From contig NZ_FOKK01000007.1 of the NCBI RefSeq assembly GCF_900112005.1, positions 1 to 64,000 of the forward strand: 64,000 nucleotides of DNA, read 5' to 3'. Of this stretch, positions 17,260 to 25,394 are shown in pieces (the first letter of the stretch is position 1; the number at the start of each line of letters is the position of its first letter). The DNA is from Algoriphagus aquimarinus. GTDB taxonomy: Bacteria > Bacteroidota > Bacteroidia > Cytophagales > Cyclobacteriaceae. Under the pieces are notes generated by a model. It was not told the DNA's origin and made no database searches. It saw only the letters and a list, made by a program, of their open reading frames with translations. The translations under genes and the position numbers were made by a program.

Positions 17260-18329
17260 GGATTTGATTTATTAAATAGATTTTTATAATCAAGATTGGC
17301 TTTTTCGTAATCTTGATGTTGGCCTATATCCAGCCAGTATTCTTCTATAGGGAATGCGACGACAGATTGCTTCTCTCGTAGTAGCACATCCATCAGATCT
17401 GTAATGTCATAAAAATTACCCTTTGGTATGTGACTAAGTACTTCTGGACTTAGCGCATAGATGCCACCACTAATTCGGAATGAATAGGTCGGTTTTTCTA
17501 AAATGGAGGTCACTTGACAACCTTCCGTCTGCAATACTCCATAAGGCACTTTGGCTTCATAAGAAGCACTACCAATAGTCAGTTTGGCGTTATTTTCTAT
17601 ATGAAAATCAAGTACAGATTTATAATTCAAGGAAGTCAACAGGTCTCCATTCATTACTAAGAAAGGAAGCTTAAGTTGATCTTCAAGGTATTTTACTGCT
17701 CCTATGGTCCCTAGCTTTTTGTCTTCTTTGAAATAGCGAATATTAAGCCCGAAGGAAGAACCATCACCGCAAAACTCTTCAATATGTTCTGACAAATAAT
17801 TGGTGCACAGGTATACATTACGAAATCCGAAAAGATGAAGCCTCTCTAGTATGGTTTGCAAAATAGGCTTGTTGCCAACCTTGAGCAGAGGTTTAGGAAT
17901 GTTTTGAGTAAGTGGTTCTAATCGAATTCCTCTCCCTCCTACCATCAGCACTACTGGGTTTTCAATCGTTGGGCTGGCTTTTTCAGGTTCTGAGGAAAGA
18001 AAATGATGTATTTTCCCCTGCGCATCTATCACAGGAACCAGTTTAATACCCTGCTCGGTAATCTGCTTCATATCCAAGGTTTTCTGCTCCTGAATGGAAA
18101 CAGTAAAGGGATTGGAATTCATGACTGCAGAGAGTTGATCATCTAGCTGACAGCCATTTAATATTCCTCTACGGATATCTCCATCACTTACAGAACCAAC
18201 TAACTTATCATCGGCATTTAATACAAAAATGAGTCCCCTCTTATTTGCCTCAATCAGACGCATTGCTTCACGAATTGATATATCCTGGGCTGCTGTGAAA
18301 AGGTTGATTTTATCTTTATCAATAAACAT
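17256..18329 (-). CDS. ptmE: PtmE-type nucleotidyltransferase with N-terminal CBS pair (glucosamine-1-phosphate guanylyltransferase)
   Basis: 357 residues. Two CBS motifs occupy about 1-120 (IREAMRLIEANKRGLIFVL ... GSVSDGDIRRGIL). An RmlA-like domain then runs from about 125, with MVGGRGIRLEPLTQNIPKP and VMNGDLLT (metal-binding Asp). This fusion is the form of Campylobacter PtmE, which makes GDP-GlcN to feed the GDP-linked legionaminic route. The final residues have EEYWLDIGQHQDYEKA, the conserved C-terminal end of the family. It overlaps legB by 4 bases and is 1 base from the SDR gene upstream. The CBS pair suggests allosteric control by a nucleotide (inference). It confirms that this operon uses GDP- rather than UDP-sugars. 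Confidence 0.87.
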   Translation of the reverse strand: MFIDKDKINLFTAAQDISIREAMRLIEANKRGLIFVLNADDKLVGSVSDGDIRRGILNGCQLDDQLSAVMNSNPFTVSIQEQKTLDMKQITEQGIKLVPVIDAQGKIHHFLSSEPEKASPTIENPVVLMVGGRGIRLEPLTQNIPKPLLKVGNKPILQTILERLHLFGFRNVYLCTNYLSEHIEEFCGDGSSFGLNIRYFKEDKKLGTIGAVKYLEDQLKLPFLVMNGDLLTSLNYKSVLDFHIENNAKLTIGSASYEAKVPYGVLQTEGCQVTSILEKPTYSFRISGGIYALSPEVLSHIPKGNFYDITDLMDVLLREKQSVVAFPIEEYWLDIGQHQDYEKANLDYKNLFNKSNP

Positions 18330-18330
18330 A

Positions 18331-19200
18331 TTAAACTAATTCCTTGATGTATGTTTCTAAGGTAAAGCTTTCTTGAAAACCAGTTAAGTCTCTGAAGACA
18401 TTATCTGATATTTTCATCATATTATCATAAGGCTTGATAGGCTCAAAGTTCCTTTGGTAGTGGAAGCCTAGGTTTTTCTCGAACAAGTCAATCAATTGAT
18501 GCACATTGAAATGGTCGCTGCCCACCATATTTAAAATCGGTGTTTCCCCCCATTCTATAGTCTCCATCACCGATAACATTGCCTGCGACAAATCCTCGAC
18601 ATGGAGAAAAAAGCGGAATAGACTTCCGTCATTATTGAAGTCCAATACCTGATCAGAGAGTCCCGATCTCAGCAAATAGGCAAAAACACCTTTAGGCTGA
18701 GTAGATCCATATATGTTGGATAGCCTAAGGATCAATCTGTTTTCAGGTTTCATCCCTGCCATGATCAACTCTTCAGCAACCAACTTCAGTGTGGAGTAAG
18801 GAGTTTCGGGTTGACAGGCGTGAGTTTCATCTACAAAATCCCCTGATCCATATACGCCTACACTGGACAATTGAATCAGTTTGGTGTGCTCAGCACAGGC
18901 CTGAATCAAGTGTTGGATACCAACGGTATTCTGAAGTAGGCAAGCTTGTATGGGCCTGCTGATTTGGCCAGTGAAATTGAAGATAAAGTCAAACTTCTCT
19001 TCCCTAATCAACTGTACGGATTCGGGTGAGCATATATCCAACTTCAGGTGACGTGCACCTTCTCCTTTTCTGGAGCCAATGAAGATATTCGAAAAGCCAA
19101 TCTGTTCTAAAACGGCGGAGAAATGGCTACCTAAATAGCCATTTCCACCGAGTAGTAAGATTTTACTTTCCTTCGTAAAAGATTTTTTGAATGCTGACAC
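18331..19200 (-). CDS. NAD(P)-dependent SDR, candidate 4-ketoreductase or 4-epimerase of the nonulosonate route
   Basis: An extended SDR of 289 residues: GGNGYLGSHF dinucleotide loop, FNFTGQISRP, SSVGVYGSG and the catalytic Tyr135/Lys139 (YSTLK). RLSNIYGSTQP and a LHVEDLSQAM segment follow. It sits between ptmE and legG, where Campylobacter-type clusters would need the LegC aminotransferase and LegH acetyltransferase, neither of which is present. The simplest reading is that it reduces the 4-keto intermediate of LegB to a hydroxyl. It could instead be an epimerase or tailoring enzyme. The start overlaps legG by 38 bases; no internal Met suits the fold better, so the overlap is probably real. 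Confidence 0.72.
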   Translation of the reverse strand: MSAFKKSFTKESKILLLGGNGYLGSHFSAVLEQIGFSNIFIGSRKGEGARHLKLDICSPESVQLIREEKFDFIFNFTGQISRPIQACLLQNTVGIQHLIQACAEHTKLIQLSSVGVYGSGDFVDETHACQPETPYSTLKLVAEELIMAGMKPENRLILRLSNIYGSTQPKGVFAYLLRSGLSDQVLDFNNDGSLFRFFLHVEDLSQAMLSVMETIEWGETPILNMVGSDHFNVHQLIDLFEKNLGFHYQRNFEPIKPYDNMMKISDNVFRDLTGFQESFTLETYIKELV

Positions 19201-20305
19201 TTGATAGGTCTATGTTTTTGAGAATGTCCACGATTTGTTTAGCAGAATTTCCTTCTCCGTATGGGTTCTTAATTTCAGAGACTTCTTTTCTAAACTCATC
19301 GTCAAATAATGCTTTCTGAATTGCTTTCTCAATCTGAGCTGCATCATTAGGTACATCTAGGACATTGGAAGCACGTTCTCTACCCATTTGTCTATTGCCA
19401 ATATTGATAGCAGGAATCTTCAAGGTAGGAGTTTCATGAATTCCAGAGCTGGAGTTACCTACCAAAGCCCATGCGTTTCTGTACAGGTTGACAAATTTCA
19501 GCGTAGGAAGAGAAGGTATCCACTTGAAGCCTGAGGATTTGATTTCCTCAATGATTTTAGCATGTCCTGCATCGTTATTAGGCAGAAGGAAAACCACCTG
19601 AGCATCTATATTTCTTAATGCCTTGAGAGTCTCTCTGATTTGATCAATAGAAGACATAGCCTCGGTAGTCACGGGATGCTGAATCACCAACACAAAAGGT
19701 TTTGAGAAATCCAGGCCAAACTCTTTTTCCAATTCGGAAGCATCCATGGTAGGCGTATTGACCAATACATCGATAGATGGGCAGCCAACTACGTGAATAT
19801 CCTTTGGGTTTTCGCCAAGTCTAATCAATCTCTTTTCTGCATCTTCCGTGGCAGGAAAGTGAATGTGGGAGAACTTAGTCATCGCATGTCTGATAGATTC
19901 ATCGATGCTTCCCGTTACTTCTCCACCTTGAATGTGTGCCACAGGGATGTTCATGTGTGCAGCTGCTACAGTGACAGCAAAGTTTCCTCCGATATCAAAG
20001 CCAGATAGAACCAAATCAGGTTTAGATTTCTCCAGCTCATAGGTTACTCCTGTCAAGACTCTAGCCATGGAACGAACCATTTCAGCTCCTGAATCAGGTG
20101 CATTGGAGTCAAACATTGGGATTTTGGCGTTGATAGTAAATCCGTCATCTTCTATATAGTTGACGTCTTTACCATGTAAATCCAACAGGCATATGCCCGT
20201 CACTACCAGGTAAATTTCAAAGAATGAATCAGCTGTCATTCTTTCTAAGATTGGCTTATATCTACTATAATCAGCTCTTCTTTCTATGAGTACAAATACT
20301 TTCAT
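19163..20305 (-). CDS. legG: LegG/NeuC-family hydrolysing nucleotide-sugar 2-epimerase
   Basis: 380 residues, cytoplasmic. It releases a ManNAc-type sugar from GDP- or UDP-activated 2-acetamido sugars with inversion at C2, giving the substrate for the nonulosonate synthase. Family marks are IERRADYSRYKPI at the N-terminus, LVLSGFDIGGNFAV, HIQGGEVTGSIDESIRHA and LVGNSSSGIHETP. The size is typical. It lies between the synthase gene (25-base gap, or fewer to the ORF edge) and the SDR. Together with ptmE/legB the context favours a GDP-6-deoxy substrate. Substrate stereochemistry cannot be read directly. Confidence 0.88.
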   Translation of the reverse strand: MKVFVLIERRADYSRYKPILERMTADSFFEIYLVVTGICLLDLHGKDVNYIEDDGFTINAKIPMFDSNAPDSGAEMVRSMARVLTGVTYELEKSKPDLVLSGFDIGGNFAVTVAAAHMNIPVAHIQGGEVTGSIDESIRHAMTKFSHIHFPATEDAEKRLIRLGENPKDIHVVGCPSIDVLVNTPTMDASELEKEFGLDFSKPFVLVIQHPVTTEAMSSIDQIRETLKALRNIDAQVVFLLPNNDAGHAKIIEEIKSSGFKWIPSLPTLKFVNLYRNAWALVGNSSSGIHETPTLKIPAINIGNRQMGRERASNVLDVPNDAAQIEKAIQKALFDDEFRKEVSEIKNPYGEGNSAKQIVDILKNIDLSSVSIQKIFYEGK

Positions 20306-20329
20306 TAGTTAACTACTTATTGATGTGTT

Positions 20330-21373
20330 TTATTTAATACTTTTCCACTGCACCTGAATATCCACTTCTAGATCTTCTGTGGCTGTTTTGCCCAGAATAG
20401 ACTCAAAGTGCTCGGCTAAAATACCGCCTTTACCAGGTCTTTTCACCCAGATATTTTCTTTTGTAAATTGTTCTCCAGCCTGAATAGGTTGGATAGTACA
20501 TACGGTAGCAAAAGCGAAGTCAATTGTTGCTTGCTCTTCCGCCACTGCCTTCTTGTCTCCGCCTCTTTGTAATTGGATGATCTGCGAACCTTCGATCAAT
20601 TCAGCACAGGCTTGCTCGTCCATAGAGCATACGATGTCTGGACCTTGTCTTTGCATGTGATCGGTATAGTGTCTCTCCAAAATGGAAGCTCCCAAAGCCA
20701 CTGCGCCAAAGCAGGCGTGATTGGTAATCGTATGATCACTCAGTCCAATTACAGCCTGAGGAAAAGCTTCCTGAAGCTGAGCCATAGCTCCTAATCTAAC
20801 CAGGTGGTTTGGTGTAGGGTATAAATTGGTCGTATGAAGCAAGGCAAAGGGCACCTTGTGTTTTTCGAGTATAGCAACAGACTTTGCAACGCTCGCGAGA
20901 TCATTCATTCCAGTACTTAGAATCATAGGCTTCCCAAAGGATGCTATGTGTTCCAGCAAAGGATGATTATTGCACTCGCCAGAACCTATTTTAAATCCTT
21001 CTACATCCCAGGAAATCAATCTATCAGCAGCTGCGCGAGAAAAGGGAGTTGAAACGAAAATCATCCCTTGTGCCTCCACATATTCTTTGAATTCCAGCTC
21101 TTCCTGCTCAGATAGCGCGCAGGTTTGCATGATTTCGTAAATACTTTCTTTGGTGTGCGAAGGAATAGTATTCTTAGCTTCCCGGCTCATCTCATCATCT
21201 ACAATATGCGTCTGATGCTTCACCATTTCTACTCCTGCGCGCTTAGCAGAATCTACCATTTCCTTTGCTACTTCAAGTGAGCCACCATGGTTGATCCCAA
21301 TTTCGGCTATCACTAAAGGAGGAAAATCATAGCCTATTTTGCGTCCAGCTATTTCTATATAAGGTTTATTCAT
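20330..21373 (-). CDS. legI: LegI/NeuB-family nonulosonic acid synthase
   Basis: Condenses phosphoenolpyruvate with a six-carbon ManNAc-type sugar to form a nine-carbon nonulosonic acid. Seen: IAEIGINHGGSL, EMVKHQTH, KIGSGECNN, STGMNDLASV, LLHTTNLYPTPN, GLSDHT and ERHYTDHM, followed by a C-terminal SAF/antifreeze-like domain (EQFTKENIWVKRPGKGGI). I start it at the Met of MNKPYIEIAGRK (21371-21373, giving 347 residues), because the longer reading would run into the ptmA gene and adds no domain. The TIM-barrel metal and PEP residues all look intact. It is the diagnostic gene of this operon. Which nonulosonate it makes depends on the missing aminotransferase question. Confidence 0.9.
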   Translation of the reverse strand: MNKPYIEIAGRKIGYDFPPLVIAEIGINHGGSLEVAKEMVDSAKRAGVEMVKHQTHIVDDEMSREAKNTIPSHTKESIYEIMQTCALSEQEELEFKEYVEAQGMIFVSTPFSRAAADRLISWDVEGFKIGSGECNNHPLLEHIASFGKPMILSTGMNDLASVAKSVAILEKHKVPFALLHTTNLYPTPNHLVRLGAMAQLQEAFPQAVIGLSDHTITNHACFGAVALGASILERHYTDHMQRQGPDIVCSMDEQACAELIEGSQIIQLQRGGDKKAVAEEQATIDFAFATVCTIQPIQAGEQFTKENIWVKRPGKGGILAEHFESILGKTATEDLEVDIQVQWKSIK

Positions 21374-21386
21374 TTGCTTGTAGATT

Positions 21387-22181
21387 TTACCATACGGAGT
21401 AACCTCCGTCAATAATTAAGTTGTGTCCCACTATATGTTTGGAAGCCTCTGATGCCAAAAACACTATACCCCCATTCATATCAGACTTGTGAGCCATATC
21501 CCCAGAAGGGTTAAGTTGCTTATATCTTTCATAAAACAAGCCTTCGTGCCCATTCCATACACCACCTGGAGTAAGGGAATTTACCCGGATTTGCTTGTCG
21601 GCCCATAAGGTGGCCAAGTACTTCGTCAGGGCAATAACACCTTGCTTGCTAACGCTATAGGCAACAGGCTGGAAAATACCAGTACCTGGGTAAATTCTAT
21701 GATTAGGACTTACCACTCCGTAAAGACTCGCAATATTAATAATATTACCCTTACCCTGCGTGAGCATTTGCTTTCCGATTACCTGACAACCTAAGAAAAC
21801 TCCTTTTAGATTGATGTCCATAATCCTATCCCAATCTTCCTCAGGAAAGTCCTCAAATCCAGCTTCAAAATTAGCAGTCTTAGATTGATTGGTACTAGCG
21901 GCACCATTAATTAAGACATCGATTTTGCCGTATTTGTCCAAGATGAGTTTTAAGGCATCTTTCCAAGACTGGGAAGAAGCCACATCCAGACCAATTCCAA
22001 TTACAGGGAGATCATGCCAGGATTTCTCAGCAATGATTGCATCGCACTTGCTTTTATCCAAATCGGCCATGACTACGGTAGCACCTTTTTCAAGTAATGC
22101 TGAAGCCATTTCAGGACCTAATAATCCTGCTCCACCGGTGATTAAAACAGTTTTATCACTTAGGTTAAAAATATCGTTCAT
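21387..22181 (-). CDS. ptmA: PtmA-like SDR of the GDP-GlcN supply branch
   Basis: 264 residues from the Met of MNDIFNLSDKTVLITGG. A classical SDR with TGGAGLLGPEMA (cofactor loop), NGAASTNQ, INIASLYGVVSPN and an active-site Tyr in AYSVSKQG, ending HIVGHNLIIDGGYSVW. It resembles Campylobacter PtmA, thought with PtmF to act early, on a fructose-6-P/glucosamine branch feeding PtmE. The frame can be extended upstream to 22313, but that part reads through the GAAGACC heptamer repeat and encodes a low-complexity peptide, so I reject it. A start at 22202 is also possible. It is 13 bases upstream of legI. Confidence 0.82.
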   Translation of the reverse strand: MNDIFNLSDKTVLITGGAGLLGPEMASALLEKGATVVMADLDKSKCDAIIAEKSWHDLPVIGIGLDVASSQSWKDALKLILDKYGKIDVLINGAASTNQSKTANFEAGFEDFPEEDWDRIMDINLKGVFLGCQVIGKQMLTQGKGNIINIASLYGVVSPNHRIYPGTGIFQPVAYSVSKQGVIALTKYLATLWADKQIRVNSLTPGGVWNGHEGLFYERYKQLNPSGDMAHKSDMNGGIVFLASEASKHIVGHNLIIDGGYSVW

Positions 22182-22260
22182 ATGTTTATCAAAGTTTTTC
22201 ATTATCATCCTCATCCTCAATCTAGTAAGTTGTCTTATTCCCTTTGCTTGAGGAGTGGGG

Positions 22261-22307
22261 AGACGGAAGACCGAAGACCGAAGACGGAAGACCGAAGACC
22301 GAAGTAG
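22261..22307 (-). repeat. GAAGACC heptamer tandem repeat (long copy) inside the operon
   Basis: AGACG followed by five GAAGACC/GAAGACG units and a terminal GAAGTAG, then CCTCAAGG. It lies in the 186-base gap between legF and ptmA, within an otherwise tightly packed operon. It shares its unit and exit sequence with the copy at 14949. Confidence 0.75.
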
Positions 22308-22367
22308 CCTCAAGGCTAGTTTTCAATCTATAATAGGTCGTTTTTACTAGTGCAATTCCAGATATAA

Positions 22368-23063
22368 TTATTGTTTTTTACTCATTAAAAACTCCACCAG
22401 TTCAAAATCCAAAAGTGAGTCTATATCGATAGCTCTTTCTCTAGGAATGGGAAATATTCTACAGGGCGCTTTGCTCCAATGAGGATAGTTATAAAGTGCT
22501 GACTTTTTGATCACAAAAGCAGCAGGTGAGAGACTATAGACATCAGGTGCATCTTGTCTTCTTACGATAGGTTTCTCAGATTTTTTTACGATTTCAGCTA
22601 ATCCATCTTCCCTGATTTCCATCATGTTGAAGTAAGGGTTTCTTTCTGGCTCATAGCCTGTAATCACTACTTCTGTGGATGGGTTATCCAAGGCAAGTTG
22701 AATTGCGCCGTCTATATCCAGCGGGGTTTTCAAGGGAACAGTCACGTCCAGATCTACCAAGTATTCAACTTCTACACCATACTCTTTTTCGTAAAACTCA
22801 AGTGCATGTATGAATACAGGCCACTTGCTAGCAGAATCAGAGGCTAAATCATCAGGTCTCATGAAAGGCACTTTTGCTCCAAATTCTTTGGCAGTGTCAG
22901 CAATTTGCTGGGAATCTGTGGAGATAATCAAATCTGCAATCAATTCGCTTTGCTGAGCCTGAACAATCGTATGGCCAATTAAAGGAATTCCATGCATAAG
23001 CCGTAGGTTTTTATTCGGAACACCTTTGGATCCTCCGCGGCAGCATATTGTAGCTAAAATCAT
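22368..23063 (-). CDS. legF: LegF/NeuA-family CMP-nonulosonate cytidylyltransferase
   Basis: 231 residues, cytoplasmic. It activates the nonulosonic acid with CTP for transfer. It has the family loop ATICCRGGSKGVPNKNLR, followed by PLIGHTI, STDSQQIADTA, the DLDVTVPL acidic segment and ERAIDIDSLLDFEL near the end. These match CMP-sialate and CMP-legionaminate synthetases. It overlaps ptmF by 4 bases (ATGA), and a 186-base gap with heptamer repeats separates it from ptmA. Its presence shows that the end product is a CMP-activated nine-carbon sugar. Confidence 0.9.
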   Translation of the reverse strand: MILATICCRGGSKGVPNKNLRLMHGIPLIGHTIVQAQQSELIADLIISTDSQQIADTAKEFGAKVPFMRPDDLASDSASKWPVFIHALEFYEKEYGVEVEYLVDLDVTVPLKTPLDIDGAIQLALDNPSTEVVITGYEPERNPYFNMMEIREDGLAEIVKKSEKPIVRRQDAPDVYSLSPAAFVIKKSALYNYPHWSKAPCRIFPIPRERAIDIDSLLDFELVEFLMSKKQ

Positions 23064-24058
23064 TTAAATAATGGGGATTTTAATATGGTATTTGATTGAC
23101 TGGAAATTTTGGATGCCATTACAAGTTGTAGGCTTTCTAACCCATGCTCAAAGGTACAAATTCTATCATCTGAATCTGCGTTCATGAAAGCTTTTGCTAT
23201 CTCCAAATACCTGTCATTTCGTTCGAAATTAGAAAAATCAAAGACTTCTTCCGTTTTATCTGCTTGGGTAAGGGTCACCGTGCGAGCAGCTAAGTCCCAT
23301 TTAATGGTTCCCAATGCTCCGGTAAAAACACAGTTCCGGATGAGTACACGCTGATGATAATCCAAGTGAATAGTTCCTGTAGCACCGGACTTAAACTTAA
23401 TCAATACATCTGCAACATCCTCAGTTTCAATTTCTAACTCTGGATTTTCTTGATATATGGCAGATACACTTTGCACGCTTCCAAGCAACCAAATCAGGTA
23501 ATCAAACTCATGTATTAAATCCAGCATCACACCTCCCCCGCGCTGGAGAGAAGCGCTCATACCTTTTCTATGATCTTCGTGAGGCCTCCAATCTGGCAAA
23601 TACTGACCTACAAAAGCATTAGCGGAATATACTTTACCAATTACTTTATCATTGAGTAATTTTCTGACTCTGGTCAAGCCTGGATCAAAGTGAAGGTCAA
23701 AGCCTACCAGTATCTGGACTCCCTTATGCGCAGCAGTTTTAAATTGCTCCAAATCATCCAAATTATGGCTGATAGGCTTCTCCAAATAGATTTTAGAAAC
23801 ATTTGTCTTGAGAAGTTCCTGCAAATGCCCTACATGACTGGCAGTGGGTGAACAGACAAAGGCATGGGTGAATTCTGAAATATTTGGAATGCTTTTAAAG
23901 TCTGGAAAAACAGGAAAGTCAGGCCAGTGTGATGGAAATTCTTTCCTTTTTGTGACCAAAGTAATCCTGTCATATCCTAATGACAATAAATTAGAAACGT
24001 GCCTAGAACCTATGGAGCCAATCCCAACAACTAAAATATTATCTTGTATATTTAACAA
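23060..24058 (-). CDS. ptmF: PtmF-like Gfo/Idh/MocA oxidoreductase
   Basis: 332 residues. The N-terminal Rossmann domain starts NILVVGIGSIGSRHVSN and continues HAFVCSPTASHVGHL and KIYLEKPIS (the conserved EKP). The C-terminal substrate domain has GGGVMLDLIHEFDYL, typical of Gfo/Idh/MocA enzymes. In Campylobacter the paired PtmF/PtmA are placed in the branch supplying GlcN for PtmE. It is the first gene of this operon and divergent from the plus-strand gene at 24153, with 94 bases between. Those bases are AT-rich and presumably hold both promoters, but I see no clear boxes. Confidence 0.8.
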   Translation of the reverse strand: MLNIQDNILVVGIGSIGSRHVSNLLSLGYDRITLVTKRKEFPSHWPDFPVFPDFKSIPNISEFTHAFVCSPTASHVGHLQELLKTNVSKIYLEKPISHNLDDLEQFKTAAHKGVQILVGFDLHFDPGLTRVRKLLNDKVIGKVYSANAFVGQYLPDWRPHEDHRKGMSASLQRGGGVMLDLIHEFDYLIWLLGSVQSVSAIYQENPELEIETEDVADVLIKFKSGATGTIHLDYHQRVLIRNCVFTGALGTIKWDLAARTVTLTQADKTEEVFDFSNFERNDRYLEIAKAFMNADSDDRICTFEHGLESLQLVMASKISSQSNTILKSPLFK

Positions 24059-24152
24059 ATCTTGAATTTTTTATAGTCCAATTTATTGCTGATTATTTAG
24101 AATTTATTTTTCAATCTAATAATATTGTACAAACGCTTAGTTTAAGGCACAC

Positions 24153-25394
24153 ATGATAAAACTTCCTGCCCCTACTCAGGTATTACAACCCTTAGTATTT
24201 TTTTACGCCGCATTAAGTATAGTATACTGGTTATTTATTCTGGCGCCGGGTATTGGGGATGAAGGCTTGATGTCATTATATCTCAGTGAAGGAAATAAGG
24301 AAGGCTATTATTGGCTTATACAAAAGGGTAACTTCTCTCTTCCTTATTCCCTACTAGTTTATCCACTGAGCTTTATTTTCCCAAGTTATTTTGCCCTAAG
24401 AATTTTGAGTCTAGCTGGTATACTATTTTTATATTTTTATCTGATACGAAGATTAGATTTTAAGACTCAAAATTTCAAAAATCATATACTATTCTACTTA
24501 TTCTCGGGTTCTTTCCTCCTAGGCACCAATGACAACCTGCTTTTTTGCCTTTTAACTATCTTCTTTACTGAAGTTTATCTGGTGCTAATAAAACAACAGG
24601 AGAGAATTCCTCTATATGCGTTAATCTGTATGATTACTTCACTATTTACTAGGCAGATGGCCATTATATATCTACCAATAATCCTGGCAGGATTAATTTT
24701 GGTCTATCAGCAGAAAGGTATTTTGAGGAAGGAATACCTTGCTACCCTGTCTACTGCACTAGTTTGGTTTGTATTGAATATTCCGTCTATTCAGGCAAAT
24801 GGGTTTATAAGTTTTGACAACAAAGATACCAATCAGCAAATGGGAATGACTTGGGCTCAACGTCAGTATCTTTCTCAACTCGATTTCAATGCTGGAAAAC
24901 TAACGGAATTCACTCATGTCACCTGGCAAGACACTTTTAATTATGTTCAGGAAAATGGTGAAACAAGCCTTCCTAAAACCAACATGGAATCTATTTTATT
25001 TGACCCTGTACTCACTATCGAGGAATTTATTAAAGATTTAGCTTATATGGTTTACTCGGGATTCAGGCAATGTGGGCTTGGAGTGTTTTTTCCAATTTTA
25101 GGAATATGGTATTTTTTAAAGTTCGGAAATCGAGAACTAGGTTATTTAGGAGGAGCGCAATTATTCACCATGTTAGTTATCGCCCTTATGATTATATCCT
25201 ATATAGAAATTCGCTGGCTAGCTCCTGTCTTTATTATGGGAATCATTGGAATTGAAAGCGTTAATCGATCTGGGAAAGCTTCAACCTTTTTGGATTTCAG
25301 CAATCAACTTATCCTGTTTGTATTAGGAGTGTATGGCTCCTGGAGATACATCAATTTGATCTTGGAGAAGCAAACCTTTTTATCCTCGGTTTAA
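24153..25394 (+). CDS. GT-C-like polytopic membrane protein, putative lipid-linked sugar transferase
   Basis: 413 residues with about ten transmembrane helices and no soluble domain. The first external loop carries an acidic GDEG motif, as in GT-C glycosyltransferases, which use polyprenyl-phosphate sugars on the outer face. A TNDN loop and TRQMAIIYLP faintly recall ALG10/GT39-like proteins; I would not assign a family from this. It stands alone on the plus strand, divergent from the nonulosonate operon, and its last 15 bases overlap the end of the GT8 gene on the other strand. It may attach a side-chain sugar in the periplasm (inference). Confidence 0.6.
   Translation: MIKLPAPTQVLQPLVFFYAALSIVYWLFILAPGIGDEGLMSLYLSEGNKEGYYWLIQKGNFSLPYSLLVYPLSFIFPSYFALRILSLAGILFLYFYLIRRLDFKTQNFKNHILFYLFSGSFLLGTNDNLLFCLLTIFFTEVYLVLIKQQERIPLYALICMITSLFTRQMAIIYLPIILAGLILVYQQKGILRKEYLATLSTALVWFVLNIPSIQANGFISFDNKDTNQQMGMTWAQRQYLSQLDFNAGKLTEFTHVTWQDTFNYVQENGETSLPKTNMESILFDPVLTIEEFIKDLAYMVYSGFRQCGLGVFFPILGIWYFLKFGNRELGYLGGAQLFTMLVIALMIISYIEIRWLAPVFIMGIIGIESVNRSGKASTFLDFSNQLILFVLGVYGSWRYINLILEKQTFLSSV

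Noticed and set aside
21387-22313. Longer N-terminus for ptmA up to 22313
   Set aside because: The extra 44 residues read through the GAAGACC heptamers and precede the natural SDR start MNDIFNLSDK.
24059-24152. Promoter boxes in the divergent gap between ptmF and the plus-strand gene
   Set aside because: Only poor TAnnTTTG-like matches (such as TAGTTTAA) were seen, so no call was made.
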